From Tetranychus cinnabarinus (taxonomy: Eukaryota > Arthropoda > Arachnida > Trombidiformes > Tetranychidae), in contig WHVY01000007.1 in NCBI GenBank assembly GCA_022266195.1, positions 124,001 to 188,000 of the forward strand: DNA of 64,000 nt, written 5' to 3'. Below the pieces are notes generated by a model. That model did no database searches, was not told the origin of the DNA, and saw only the letters and a list, made by a program, of their open reading frames with translations. Positions 47,985 through 57,816 of the stretch are shown piece by piece. Both the position numbers and the translations under genes were made by a program. Within the stretch, counting starts at the first letter, position 1, and each line of letters begins with the position of its first letter.

Positions 47985-48460
47985 TGTAACAAATAGAAAT
48001 CAATTTATTGATTTCAATTGAAACTTAATAAAATTTTGTTTCCATCAATCATTTTGACACTTTTCGTTAAGGCAAAACAAGTTGTCAACGCTAATTTGAT
48101 TTATTACTTTTGGTCAACTTAATTATAAAGTGAGCCAGTTTGGGTTGAGTGAGCGATGTTAAAAATTAGTATAAAAGGATTGAAACCTCATAGTTATATT
48201 ATATTAAGTTCCTAGTCTCCTTCTCTTTAATTCTTAAAAACCATCGCTAGAGCCTAAGCCGGCTCCGGTGGTTCTCCTGACCTGCCTCTCCATCCACCTC
48301 ACAGTTACCTTAATCAGTTGTGACTTTAATTGTAACCATTTTACTGTAACAGTATTACTTGTATTAGTGAATAAGGTTTTAGTTATCCCATATTGTTAAC
48401 CTTCCCCGGTAAAATTAATAAAAGCTTCAGCAGTAACTCTTCGAGTCCACGTTTCTTTCA
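47985..48460 (+). repeat. R2 3' LTR, 476 bp
   Basis: Appears identical to the 5' LTR. The bases before it, GCGGCCGGCATG, are a short GC-rich stretch where a polypurine tract is expected, though not purely purine. Confidence 0.93.
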
Positions 48461-48465
48461 ACTCC

Positions 48466-49064
48466 TTTGTTACAATGTTATTGGTCTAAAATTTCACAAT
48501 TAGCTGATTAGTATCAAAATTTTATTCTTAAAAATTTTCATTCGAATTAACGTGTCAATGTGAGTTCGAGTTTTTATTTGCACGCACCGATTAATCACTG
48601 ATTTGAAAAACATTTACATTTATTTTTTAGAATCTTAATCTCTAAGAATTTTCTTTCGTTCAAATGAAAATTGCAACAAGATTATACTCATGTCGAAAAA
48701 TTGTAATGGCAATTCTTTCATAAAAGTTGTCATTGAACTGTCATAGTAACAGAATAGAAAATTTCAAGCATTTTTCTTGTAGTTTCAACTCTTTGACTTT
48801 TTATATCACTCAAAGAGGCGAGCAGGCAATACCAGAGATTTCCATTGAACATTTACATCGACGAAAAAGTTTCAGCTCTTTGACTGGTACCTTCACTCGC
48901 AACCCCAGGTTTCAGAAAATTGAAGCGATCTGTGTGTATTTTCTGATTGATTTTCTCATTAAAATTTTCATTCCAAGTTAAGTTGAAGTGAAGTTGATGA
49001 AAAACTCAGAAGGCAAAGTACGAATTAGTCATTACGAGTAAGTTCACGAATACTTCTTAGCGTA
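48466..49064. other. Region between R2 and channel gene fragment K
   Basis: About 600 bp, AT-rich. An 84-codon frame (48727-48981) has no similarity I recognise. Otherwise nothing seen. Confidence 0.4.
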
Positions 49065-49663
49065 TCAATTGATGAATGTGAAACACATCGTGATGAATCT
49101 AGTGCGAGATGGACCCGAGAAATTGTATGAGTTACGAATCGTGAATAATTTGGTTCGGCTTTTACTTTCTCGACTTTTTCTGATCCTTTCGATAACTTTA
49201 CTCTTTATCCACAACAAAATGCTGATTGAGTTATCAAATATTGCAAACCCAAACCAAGTCCCAACAATGCCTCCAACAAAAATGAGATATTCACTCAATA
49301 ACAGTTCTGAATAAACATTAAAGTACATGATTGGAGTCACTGGTTTCTCAATGAATATTGATCCAGATTTATGATTTGCCTTTTCTGAATTAATGCCACC
49401 ACCAATTATGTAAGTAGTTTTTTCACACTCAAGAAGGACCAATTTAGTGCAAGATCTTTTAAGTTGTGCATGATTCGCAGCATTAAAACCTAAATGTTCT
49501 GGTTGTGAATTCCATTCATTTACAGCTCCTCTGTACAAAAATCCCTTCGAAATCGATTGTTTGACCTCGCAATCCGACAGAGCCATTAATCTATTGTAAT
49601 AACGACAGTTAGTTTCATATGGATAAGGAAGGGAACGTGAAACCATCTTTTCGTATCGAACCC
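49065..49663 (-). pseudogene. DEG/ENaC-type channel K, C-terminal fragment cut by Polinton 2
   Basis: Coding similarity begins at about 49663 with WVRYEKMVSRSLPYPYETNCRYYNRLMALSDC and runs through LECEKTTYIIGGGIN and TM2 SEYLIFVGGIVGTWFGFAIFD to a short tail (FTIRNSYNFSGPSRTRF). Everything before WVRYEK, including TM1 and half of the loop, is missing because Polinton 2 sequence starts there; the 5' part should lie beyond the far end of that element, outside the window. The G-F-A filter variant and overall sequence make it the closest relative of gene I. Confidence 0.78.
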
Positions 49664-49862
49664 AGAGTAGTAAAAAAAAGAGAATTTTCTCTTACTGTCG
49701 GTCCTTCCGGTTTCCCTCTCCCCATCCGGGCACTTGTAAAATTAGCTCATCGAATGAGACAAAGGGTGAAGTGAATAAAAGGTTGAGATTTTTTGCTCAA
49801 TTTTTTTGGCGCCAAGCTACTCTTATCAGTTTTTTTGCTTATTTTAACGGTTAACCTTTTAG

Positions 49863-49926
49863 CAATCTTATGCTTGTTTTTGGTTTAATCTTATGCTTGT
49901 TTTTGGAGTTATCTTATGCTTGTTGC
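49863..49926. repeat. Short tandem repeat ATCTTATGCTTGTTTTTGG, about 3 copies
   Basis: Three close copies of ATCTTATGCTTGTT in the left non-coding part of Polinton 2. The surrounding 49672-50100 is AT-rich and holds no gene I can support. Confidence 0.7.
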
Positions 49927-50104
49927 AACGGTTTTTTTTGATAACGATGATGAAATATGTTATTAATATTGATTAAAAAAGAGATTTATTGAGTGAATTG
50001 AAATGGAATTGAAATGGAAATTAAAGGAAGTTAAAACAAAATGTAATTTAAGCAAACAAATGATAATGAATGTAATTGAAAATAAGGGTAAATCAGAGCT
50101 TTTT

Positions 50105-50446
50105 TTACGCATTTGAGTGACCAGCCAAACGATTTAGTTCTTTGATAAAGAAGTCATTAGCTCTATCAAATGTCAAAATACTGGTTTTCAATTCCTCGGC
50201 TTCCGATTCAATTTGAGTGGAGAGGGACCGGTTGACATCTGAGATAAATTCGCACACTCTCAAATGTTGAGCCCTTTGTCTCCTTGTAATTCCTTGGAGA
50301 ACATTAAGGATTTCAATCAGGTTCTGGCCATTTTGCTGAATGTTGCGGGAATTTATATCAATATTTTTGACTAATTCCTGGTGGCTTCTTTCCAATGATC
50401 TAATACGAAGGGTGGGTAGGGAAGGGTGGAATGGAGAATAAAACAA
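50105..50446 (-). other. Open frame with heptad-like pattern, 113 codons, no ATG
   Basis: A frame on - with alternating hydrophobic and charged residues (HQELVKNIDINSRNIQQNGQNLIEILNVLQGI; many I, L, Q, E), compatible with coiled coil, but without an ATG start. It lies between the Polinton 2 end and the polB fragment. It could be a remnant of an element gene, perhaps a coil like that of the 5161-7164 protein. No function is assigned. Confidence 0.3.
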
Positions 50447-50449
50447 TCG

Positions 50450-51186
50450 ACAACGTGAGAAACCATTTGAAAGTTATAGCAGTTGATACACCAGATAGAG
50501 CTAATTTTCAGATTCGAAAAGAACTTTGCGAAAGATTTCTTATTCTGAATGAGAGTCTAGCCTCTCAGTCTAGTTCAAGTGAAACAATCAAATGTCTTTT
50601 TAAATAAACCAATTGTTGTTGGTTTCTCGATTCTTGAACTAGCAAAATTACAAGTTACCATCTTCATTATGATATTTTCAAAAATCATTTTGGAAATAAT
50701 ATTGAACTGCTTTACACAGATACAGACTCTTTGATCTACGAGATAAAAACAGACAATTTAACTCAAGATCTGTCTGCCCTTTCAAGTGTTATGGACTTCT
50801 CGAATTACAACCATTCACATCCATTATACTCAGCTGCTAATCATCGTAAAATTGGATATTTAAAAGATGAAATGGGCGGTAAACCAATACATGAATTTAT
50901 TGGAATAAAAGCAAAATTATATTCTTTCAAAACTGATGAGGGAGTTAAAAAAGTGGCCAAAGGTGTTCAACGTTCGACTTTGAAAAATAATATATCTTTT
51001 GAAGATTATTTAAATTGCCTTCATAATGAAAATGTAAATATTGCTACAGTACGAAGGCTTGCTTCAAAAAATCATCAAATTAGTTTGATTCGACAAAACA
51101 AAATTGCTCTATCACCTTTTGATGATAAAAGATTTTATTTAGATGATAAAATTAGTAGTTTTGCCTTTGGGCATTACAGATCTTAA
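50450..51186 (+). pseudogene. polB: Polinton 2 DNA polymerase B, 3' fragment
   Basis: From 50731 the frame matches the C-terminal end of the Polinton 1 polymerase: LLYTDTDSLIYEIKTDNL (motif C, starting just upstream at about 50707), RKIGYLKDEMGGKPIHEFIGIKAKLYSF and a terminal AFGHYRS. Upstream to about 50450 the similarity continues with stops and shifts (LCERFLILNE, HYDIFKNHFGNNIELLY). Motifs A and B and the exonuclease are gone, cut at about 50450. The gene is on +, opposite to the other genes of this element, and its 3' end meets the 3' end of the protease gene. Confidence 0.85.
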
Positions 51187-51587
51187 TTTTTGTAACATTT
51201 CCTGTTCTTCTACAATATGATTACATTTAGTAAATAATTTATTATCGTTTCCTGATAAAATAAATTTCAAACAGAATAATCCACATGCTATTGAATCATT
51301 TCCTTGAATTTTCTTTTTATTGAATGAATAACCATATTTTGCATGTCTCTCAATGAACGTAAGAATATTTCCATATGGCGGCCGTCCAAATGAATTATAA
51401 TAAAATGCGTATCCATTTATGTCAAACTTTAATGCAACCCAATGACTTCCTGTTTGATAATGTGGTCAAGATTAATTATGAAAAATTTTGGTTTTTCAAA
51501 ATGAACCGGTAGAGGATTTATTGGGAAAACACCACCAAAATCAGGATAGTGAGAAAATATATTGATTAAATCAAGTGTTGACAACAT
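51187..51587 (-). pseudogene. Polinton 2 adenain-like protease, frameshifted, catalytic Asp replaced
   Basis: ATG 51587-51585 overlaps the capsid stop in TAATG. The first frame matches the N-terminus (FGGVFPINPLPVHF, IINLD), then a shift near 51475 leads into GSHWVALKFDINGYAFYYNSFGRPPYGNILTFIERHAKYG, KIQGNDSIACGLFCLKF. His, Gln and Cys are kept but the Asp of the FDSFG motif is Asn (codon at 51394-51396). The end overlaps the converging polB fragment. Confidence 0.75.
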
Positions 51588-52617
51588 TAGTAATCAATGA
51601 ATATATTTCGATTCTTATCTATTGCAATAAAGTTATCGTATTGTGCAAACACAATCAATTTAATTGCAGATGTAGGGGCTTTAGCGAATTTCAATGCAAT
51701 CCTTAGATTACCACGTTTTAATAGAGAAAGTGTTCCTGTCTCAGCTCCGATTGAACCATCAGGAGATAGATCAAAAGCATAGAAAGCTTTTCCGTCGATA
51801 TAATCACTGTGGAAATATCCAATTGTGGTAGACCTTCGTCTTGGTTTAAGTATTTATAGAGACTGACATATTCTCGCATATACAATTAACTTGAATAATC
51901 TGATTGATATGGTATTCTAGGACACATTACTCCATCAACATAGCAGGCTAGAAAATTTAAATTAAAGTGTTTGAAATCAAATGGATTTGTAGTTAACCCA
52001 CCAGAAAATGATTCGTCAGATACAAGTCGTAAAATCATTCTCTTAGGCAATATACCAGATATTGCATTTTCAGTTGTTGTTGTACTTTGATTGGCATGAA
52101 CAGTGAAACTTTTAGTTTCATTTCTAGTAATGAAATACTTTGCTGGTGAAGTATCTAATGCTTTGAGGACTGATAATTGCGCATCAGGGAATAATTTCAT
52201 TCTTTTAATATGAACTGCTAGCGAGTTAATTTTAATTTTGTAACTAGCAGTATCTTTTGCATCATATTTGATTAGAGGGAAGGAATCAGGGCTTCGAGTG
52301 AACCTGAGGGTTATGGGAACTCCACTTAAAAGTAATTTATCTTGTGACATTAATGGTAAATGTAACCGAAAATATAGATCAAATTGCGATTTCTGGATTC
52401 GACCTTCATCACTATCTTCCATTCTTCCAACATCTGATTTATTTGGATGTCTGAAAAAGATATCTTCAATAAAGGCTTGGTAGTGATAGGAATTATTAGC
52501 TTGAACAGTATTTACTGATCCAAGATAAAGATCTATCTGTTCAAATAAGGCATTGGCTAAATTATCAACAGGTTTCACTTTACTTGTTGCAGTTATAATT
52601 GAAACTGAAGCATTCAT
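51587..52617 (-). pseudogene. Polinton 2 major capsid protein, N-terminus lost, frameshifted
   Basis: The frame 52617-51886 matches the Polinton 1 capsid from LANALFEQIDLYLGS to VDGVMCPRIPY, including PAKYFITRNETKSF and GILPKRMILRLV. About 75 N-terminal residues are missing. After 51886 the rest continues in other frames (MREYVSLYKYLNQDEG, FYAFDLSPDGSIGAETGTLSLLKRGNLRIALKFAKA) to a final NIFIDY and TAA at 51587-51589. In contrast to Polinton 1, the mid-gene region that has the TAG there is open here, which confirms that the two Polinton 1 halves are one gene. Confidence 0.82.
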
Positions 52618-53384
52618 TAGTACTGTTTTTGATTGTTAATCTGTGAAATCATCAGAGGCTGGAATATATCCGAATTCTTGGGTCTTTTTCTCAAAGTTTT
52701 TACAGACCGTGATTTTTTTGTAGTTTTCTTTCTTTTTCTTGTTCTTATACCACTTCCTTCTTGATTTATCAAGTCTGATAAATGCTTCAAACTTCTCGTG
52801 GCTGCAGTTTTCACACCTTCTTTACCTCTGATTTTCACTGCTTGTTTGACATTACCGTGAGATAAAATATCATTACTTATATTAACTCCTGTTTTTAGTA
52901 ATTCTTTTCCTAATAGTTTCAAAATGGGAATTCCGAATCTTTTTAAAATGGAACCGAGACCATTGCCTCTTTGATATGGTTGACCTCGAAACACCTCAAT
53001 TTCAGAAAAACCGTTTCCAGCTTGTGACTGATAGTGATTAGTAAAATCGCTGTCACAATAACAATAAACTCTTCGTTGCATTTTTATTACTGAATTATTG
53101 AATTTTACTTGTGACCCACTTTCATCACACATCATTATGTTGATAGTTTCAATCTTGCAGGATCTTACAGGATAATAAATTGGTTGAGGGAATGAAACAT
53201 GCCTTAATTTTTCAAAATTTCCTTTACTCAGAGGCACAACTCGTAACAATCTAGAAGTTGCATCAACAACGAAATGTTCTCTTATTATGTCAGTATAGAT
53301 GAATAACAAATGAGATTTTATCCCTATTTCTGGTCTTGATTTTGCATGTACATATTTTAATTGGTTATTGACAGCATTTCTCAA
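52617..53384 (-). pseudogene. Polinton 2 structural protein C-terminus fused to glycine-rich virion protein
   Basis: One 255-codon frame joins two genes that are separate in Polinton 1. Its first part (AKSRPEIGIKSHLLFIYTDIIREHFV, IYYPVRSCKIETINIMMCDE) matches the C-terminal domain of the 5161-7164 protein; from MQRRVYCYCDSDFTNHYQ on it matches the glycine-rich protein (FRGQPYQRGNGLGSILKRFGIPILKLLGKELLKTGVN) with a basic tail. The intergenic gap with TGTATAAG is absent, so a deletion of the stop and promoter is the simplest explanation. Confidence 0.75.
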
Positions 53385-53875
53385 TCGATTATAGAATGTA
53401 TTGGAATCAAAACCAAGAGTTTTAACTAAATTTAATTCATAAATTTGTGGGTAAACTTTATATTTTCCGTCAGACCCCCTACAATGCGAATTCTCTTTTC
53501 AGTATCTTTATCTTTTTCTGTAACACTTTCTTCGTGTTCTTCAAAATAAGGGGCTGTCCATGATTTAGGACAAATTGATGCTTTTGATGCATTCAACCCA
53601 TTAAGGAGTATTCCAATCTCGTCAGAATCATTATAATGAAATTCAGTTGTAAAAACTTGCTCTGGGACTGCAAAAATAGCAATTTTAACTTTCCTCCTGA
53701 TTGCTTTGAATTGAATAGGATAGAAAACTTCTTTAATTCCTTCTTCTCAATCACCTTCTAAAATAAGTGGATGATTTAATTTATTTGTGAATTTTGACAA
53801 TGTATTATCTTCATAAATATTCATTGATGCATTTGAAATAACATCAACATAAATCTCATCGGATAGAAGTGACAT
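53385..53875 (-). pseudogene. Polinton 2 structural protein, N-terminal part, stops and shifts
   Basis: ATG 53875-53873 starts SDEIYVDVISNASMNIYEDNTLSKFTNKL, matching the N-terminus of the 5161-7164 protein; a TGA follows at about 53746 where a Trp is expected, and frameshifts come later. Distance to the C-terminal domain leaves room for only about 270 codons in all, so the coiled-coil insert of Polinton 1 is absent here. Confidence 0.7.
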
Positions 53876-53882
53876 TATCAGT

Positions 53883-54910
53883 CTAACTGTTGAATTTATC
53901 AGGATAACCTAACCACTTTACAAAATATTCTGTTTTTCTAGTAGTAAAATTAACCCTAGTTCTTATAACTTTTTCAACTTTATAATGCTCTGGTTCATCT
54001 GCTCTTATCAATTCATAATGATAAAAAATAGAAGTAATTGGTTCGTTTAATAAATCACAGATTCTGTAAATAAATCCTTGTGGTGTTTTCTTAACTTTTG
54101 TTATTTTAAACCGTTCTTCTGTAAAATTCTGTGTAGCTCCTTTTTCAAACGTACTTTTAGCTCTCGTTATCCGTACAACATCCCCAACATTTAAAGGTTT
54201 AACTTTAACTTTAGATGGACGATGTAATTTACGCATATTTATTACAACATCTCTCACGTTGTTTATATTGACTTCAATCGGAGACATACCTATAGTACGA
54301 TGATAAGATTGATTATAGCCCTTCACAAGAGATTGTAGATTATCAATGTATCGTTTGCTATTTTTTGCATGCAAAAATCTGTAAATTCTTGAATCTTTCA
54401 ACAACAGCACATTTGATTACATCATCAGTTGAAGTAAAATACTTGATCCCGTTTTCTTGTAAGAAATTTTGCAATGTAGAATTTTTGAATTCTCTTCCTT
54501 GGTCAGTTTGCAATTTTTCAGGTTTTCTTCCACTAGATAAAATTTTTATTGAAAGCTGCAAGTATTGACACTCCAGTTTTATCTTTTCATAGTTCAATCC
54601 AAGCAAATTTACTTAATAAATCTATGACTGTAAACAGATATTTGAACCCATCATTTTGACGTGCTATCCATGTCGTATCTATCAAATCACCTTGCCATTG
54701 TTCATCAATACGATCTACTAGTATTGGTAAGCGTATGTAATTTTTTTCCGGTTCTTGAATAAAGTATAAGTATCTTGTTTTTCAAGCCACTTTTCTATAT
54801 TTGATAATTTTATGTTTGGGTTAGATTTTCTTACTACATCATAAAGTTTTTTCACACCTCCGAAAGCACCTGGTGATTCGAGATTCACATAGATTTGCGT
54901 GAGTATTTTT
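53883..54910 (-). pseudogene. Polinton 2 integrase, several frameshifts
   Basis: Pieces in different frames match the Polinton 1 integrase in order: AFGGVKKLYDVVRKSNP (near 54860), the core with DQGREFKNSTLQ and VIKCAVVERF (54606-54358), and the C-terminal part with SYHRTIGMSPIEV, VVRITRAKSTFEKGATQNFTEE and the chromodomain end KTEYFVKWLGYPDKFNS (54410-53883). A TAG follows FNS where Polinton 1 has Trp. The six-T run after EPITSIF is intact here, unlike in Polinton 1. Confidence 0.8.
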
Positions 54911-54920
54911 TAACTTGGCT

Positions 54921-55484
54921 TCATGTTAATTCTTTTGATGTTATGAAAGGATTGACCACAAATTTTTTAAGCTCTGGTTTAACCTCACGAATATAATCTA
55001 AAACCCTTATAGCTCCATGGGGTTTAGAATGTGAATACGATGGTTGCAAGTATTTGACAATATTTGAAATGTTGCTTCTATGTATGAGTTTTCCGTTACT
55101 ATATTTTATTTTACCATTTGGATTCACTAGAGAAAGATCACTTCTTAATACTGTTTCTAAATCAGCATTCTGCTCTCGAGTCTCTTCGAGTCTCTTCATC
55201 TTCTTCACTCTCTTCAACTTCATCATTAAGACTTAATGGAGCAGATGTTGTGTTATGATCTTCTTGTACAACAGTGATTGGATTTGGATCTTCATTCACA
55301 TATTCCATTTGCGGAGGTAAATCTTTATTCATTAATGCTGAGTTTAATAGTCTCATTTTTATATCTGTTGTTAAATTTGAATCCAAAATTGGTTTGATTT
55401 CCTGTAAAGGTCCCTTTCATTCTTCGTGTCTTGCAGTTGTAGAAATTGATCTTCAGGAATTAAATACGATTTCATTATATTCAT
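54921..55484 (-). pseudogene. Polinton 2 homologue of the 3389-4186 unknown protein, frameshifted
   Basis: Starts at M of MNIMKSYLIPEDQFLQLQ (55484), shifts frame near 55375 to DSNLTTDIKMRLLNSALMNKDLPPQ, passes an acidic linker (NDEVEESEEDEETR), and ends in LVNPNGKIKYSNGKLIHRSNISNIVKYLQPSYS and HGAIRVLDYIREVKPELKKFVV. This confirms two conserved blocks at the ends and a free linker. Confidence 0.72.
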
Positions 55485-55823
55485 TTTATTAACTTTATTA
55501 TCTGCTAAAATATTTGCTAGAACAGTTATCACAGGTGTTAATAAAGCTGGTAAAAATCCACCTCTTTGATTTATGATGATGCAGCAATCATCAATTGCAC
55601 TTGAACCAATTTTTCTTAAGCTATTTTTATAAAACGCTAATTTTTCAATAGCTGCTTTCTTAAGTGGAATATTTCCTTTCAAAATATTACGTATTATCTC
55701 TCTCAATATTTTATAAATATTTTTTGGTGAGTTTTTCAATATTAACTTCCTTTTTGCTTGAATCTTTGCTTTTTCTAGCTTCCGCAAAGTAGGAAGATGT
55801 TTGACTACACTTTTGATTGACAT
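55371..55823 (-). pseudogene. Polinton 2 pX-like core protein fused in frame to next gene start
   Basis: MSIKSVVKHLPTLRKLEKAKIQAKRK, IIRNILKGNIPLKKAAIEKL and NQRGGFLPALLTPVITVLANILAD match the Polinton 1 pX-like protein throughout (about 112 residues). The expected stop is missed and the frame runs on into MNIMKSYLIPEDQF of the following gene for about 38 residues before stopping. In Polinton 1 the two genes overlap by 4 nt in different frames, so a one-base change at the junction made this fusion. Confidence 0.75.
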
Positions 55824-55853
55824 TATGATTATATTTTTGGGAACAATCTAATT

Positions 55854-55861
55854 CTTATATA
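55854..55861 (-). promoter_or_regulatory. TATATAAG motif upstream of Polinton 2 pX-like gene
   Basis: On -, TATATAAG begins 38 bp before ATG 55823, one base different from the TGTATAAG at the equivalent place in Polinton 1. Confidence 0.45.
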
Positions 55862-55894
55862 GTTTTATAATAAGTAACTTTTCATAAAACTTTT

Positions 55895-56041
55895 CTATCC
55901 AAAAATATCTGTTAGTAATCGTAATTCATATTCGGTTTCGGGCTTGAGATCCACGAATAAATAAGAATGAGGTTCTTTCGTAGCATCTTCGTAAACTTTC
56001 TGGAACTTTTTGATTTTTGATAGGAACATCTGTCTTGCTAT
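55895..56041 (-). pseudogene. Polinton 2 packaging ATPase, 3' part
   Basis: Encodes the end of the ATPase (ARQMF, FQKVYEDATKEPHSYLFVDLKPETEYELRLLTDIFG, stop TAG 55895-55897). It ends exactly at R3; CTAT at 56038-56041 is one copy of the R3 target duplication. The other part of the gene is at 63430-63892 and continues the same frame if one CTAT copy and R3 are ignored, so the gene was intact when R3 arrived. Confidence 0.88.
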
Positions 56042-56316
56042 TGCAAAAAACAAACGCATCTGCACCTTAAATAAATAATAATAGTTTTATTGTTCTTGTT
56101 ATTTTGTTACAACCTTTTCATGTTATTGACATAGATGTATCTCGAATATTGTTATCTTGTATCAATCAATAATTACACAGATGTGTCTCGAATTGAAACA
56201 ATGTTTACTCTTAAATGAGTATAAAAACGAACTGTTTTAAAATTAAATTTATCATTAAAGTAATGGTTTCAATCTACTAACATCTCTAGTCTTTACCATC
56301 AACTTTATTTTGATCA
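56042..56316 (+). repeat. R3 5' LTR, 275 bp
   Basis: TGCAAAAAAC to TTTTGATCA. TATAAAAA at 56220-56227 is a likely TATA box. A near repeat inside, GATGTATCTCGAAT and GATGTGTCTCGAAT, lies about 60 bp apart. Confidence 0.94.
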
Positions 56317-56318
56317 AT

Positions 56319-56336
56319 TGGCGACCACGGCAGGAT
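56319..56336 (+). promoter_or_regulatory. R3 primer-binding site (tRNA-Arg type)
   Basis: TGGCGACCACGGCAGGAT, two bases after the LTR, fits the complement of a tRNA-Arg 3' end with CCA, from memory of metazoan tRNA-Arg. The leader from here to 56808 contains nothing else recognised. Confidence 0.65.
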
Positions 56337-56808
56337 GGTCTGCCTCAACAACCCAACAGAACCTCAGTATAAAAAATTATAAAATTCACTAAATCATTCA
56401 ACTTTCTTCCTCAGCTACGGTTTTTACCTCCTGCCTCCAGTAATTACCAGGCAAAGTCGTCTGCTTCACTGGTACACTATTCACTTACTGGATCGTCTGG
56501 ATTTCGGTATCTGCTTTACTTGCTGGATTCTCTGTTCTTTTGGTCCGGTAACTAACTAATCTTTACCTTACAGCAAACTTAGGTCGTTCGACCAAAAGTT
56601 AATCAAGTATCTCGATTTTCTAGAAGCCAGGGCAGTTCCATAGAGGAAAACGCCCGGTGCTGAAATCAGATACCGCGTACGCGAGTGTGTTTAACTTGTT
56701 GCCTAGTCCGCGTTTCCAAACACAAGAAAGTCCAAAATATTAAGAATAGGAATAGTGATTCTATCAACTTATTTATTGCATTTGTGAACTAGTAAAAGTT
56801 AAGAAAAA

Positions 56809-57816
56809 ATGGGAGACACAGAAAAAAAGGAGTCTAATGAAGTTAGACCTCAGGTTCTAACAACAATCAAAGAGATCAAACCAAATATTTTAATGTTAGA
56901 TGATTCGGTGAATGATTTGATTGAATGGTTCGAAAACTATGAGTTTAAGACAAAAGCTGCAGCATGGGATGATAAAACTAGATGTAATTGTCTTCCCATG
57001 TATTTGCAGGGTACCGCTAGAAGATGGTACGCTTCCTACGGGAAAGACACTGATTATTATACCCTCAAACAGAACATGGTAAAAGACCTATGTTCTTCAG
57101 ATTACAGAGCGATGTTAGAAGAGCGGATTTATGAAAATAAACAATACCCTGGTCAGCCAGTTATTGCCTATATTTTAGAGATGAAAGATCTTTGTAGGAG
57201 ATATGATGCAAATATGCCTGAAAAACAGGTAATTAGAACAATTTTAAGAGGAATGCTGCCTGAATTGGTCCAATTCGTGGATCAATTTGAATTTGATAAC
57301 GTACAAAGTTTACTCATGAGAAGTAAAAAAGCTGAACAGACATACAATAGAAACAAAGATAATCAAATAGAAAAGGAGATGGCCGATAGGTCTAACATTG
57401 AAAAAGTAGTAATTGATTTAAAAAAGTCAGTTGAGGCGATCGGAGAAAAATTAACCTCATTGACAGTAAAAGAAGCTACAAACAGACCTCCTCCTCCTAA
57501 TCAAAACACTTGTAATTATTGTAAGAAAATAGGACACAGATACAGAGACTGTAGAAAACGAGCGTACGATGAAAGGCAGAGAAACGGAAATTATCAAAAT
57601 GAAAACCAGAATAGAAATTACCAACAAAGAAACAATCCATATAGTAATCAAATGCAAGGTACCAATTATCCTTTCACTAATCCACCGAATAATCAGAATA
57701 ATCCACAATACAACACACCAAATACAGGAAGATGGCAAAATCCAAAAATAGTTGATACACAAGCTAGTCTTGGATTATTTTACAGTTTTCTTACAATGTT
57801 CAGGAAAATAAATTGA
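56809..57816 (+). CDS. gag: R3 Gag, 335 aa
   Basis: Contains the capsid-type pattern DLIEWFENYEFKTKAAAWDDKTRCNCLPMYLQGTARRWY (about residues 38-76), ERIYENKQYPGQPVIAYILEMKDLCRRY and one zinc knuckle CNYCKKIGHRYRDC (about 234-247), followed by an Asn/Gln-rich tail. It starts at ATG 56809. The stop TGA at 57814-57816 overlaps the pol frame, which is open from about 57771 in the -1 frame, so Pol would be made by -1 frameshifting, as in many gypsy elements. Unlike R2, gag and protease are in separate frames. Confidence 0.88.
   Translation: MGDTEKKESNEVRPQVLTTIKEIKPNILMLDDSVNDLIEWFENYEFKTKAAAWDDKTRCNCLPMYLQGTARRWYASYGKDTDYYTLKQNMVKDLCSSDYRAMLEERIYENKQYPGQPVIAYILEMKDLCRRYDANMPEKQVIRTILRGMLPELVQFVDQFEFDNVQSLLMRSKKAEQTYNRNKDNQIEKEMADRSNIEKVVIDLKKSVEAIGEKLTSLTVKEATNRPPPPNQNTCNYCKKIGHRYRDCRKRAYDERQRNGNYQNENQNRNYQQRNNPYSNQMQGTNYPFTNPPNNQNNPQYNTPNTGRWQNPKIVDTQASLGLFYSFLTMFRKIN

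Larger units (their letters stand above)
39144..48460 (+). mobile_element. LTR retroelement R2 (Ty3/gypsy type with env and two extra ORFs)
   Basis: Two 476-bp LTRs (39144-39619, 47985-48460), TG...CA, appear identical by eye and are flanked by a 5-bp duplication ACTCC (39139-39143, 48461-48465). Order: LTR, tRNA-Gln-type primer site, gag-protease, reverse transcriptase-RNase H-integrase-Env in one frame, a 115-codon ORF, a knuckle-bearing ORF related to the R1 exonuclease ORF, LTR. Total 9317 bp. Two in-frame stops lie between gag and RT (41856 and 41994). Identical LTRs mean a very recent insertion; it sits between channel genes J and K without breaking either. Confidence 0.94.

Noticed and set aside
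48727..48981. 84-codon frame between R2 and gene K
   Set aside because: No recognisable domain and no paralogue in other intergenic regions.
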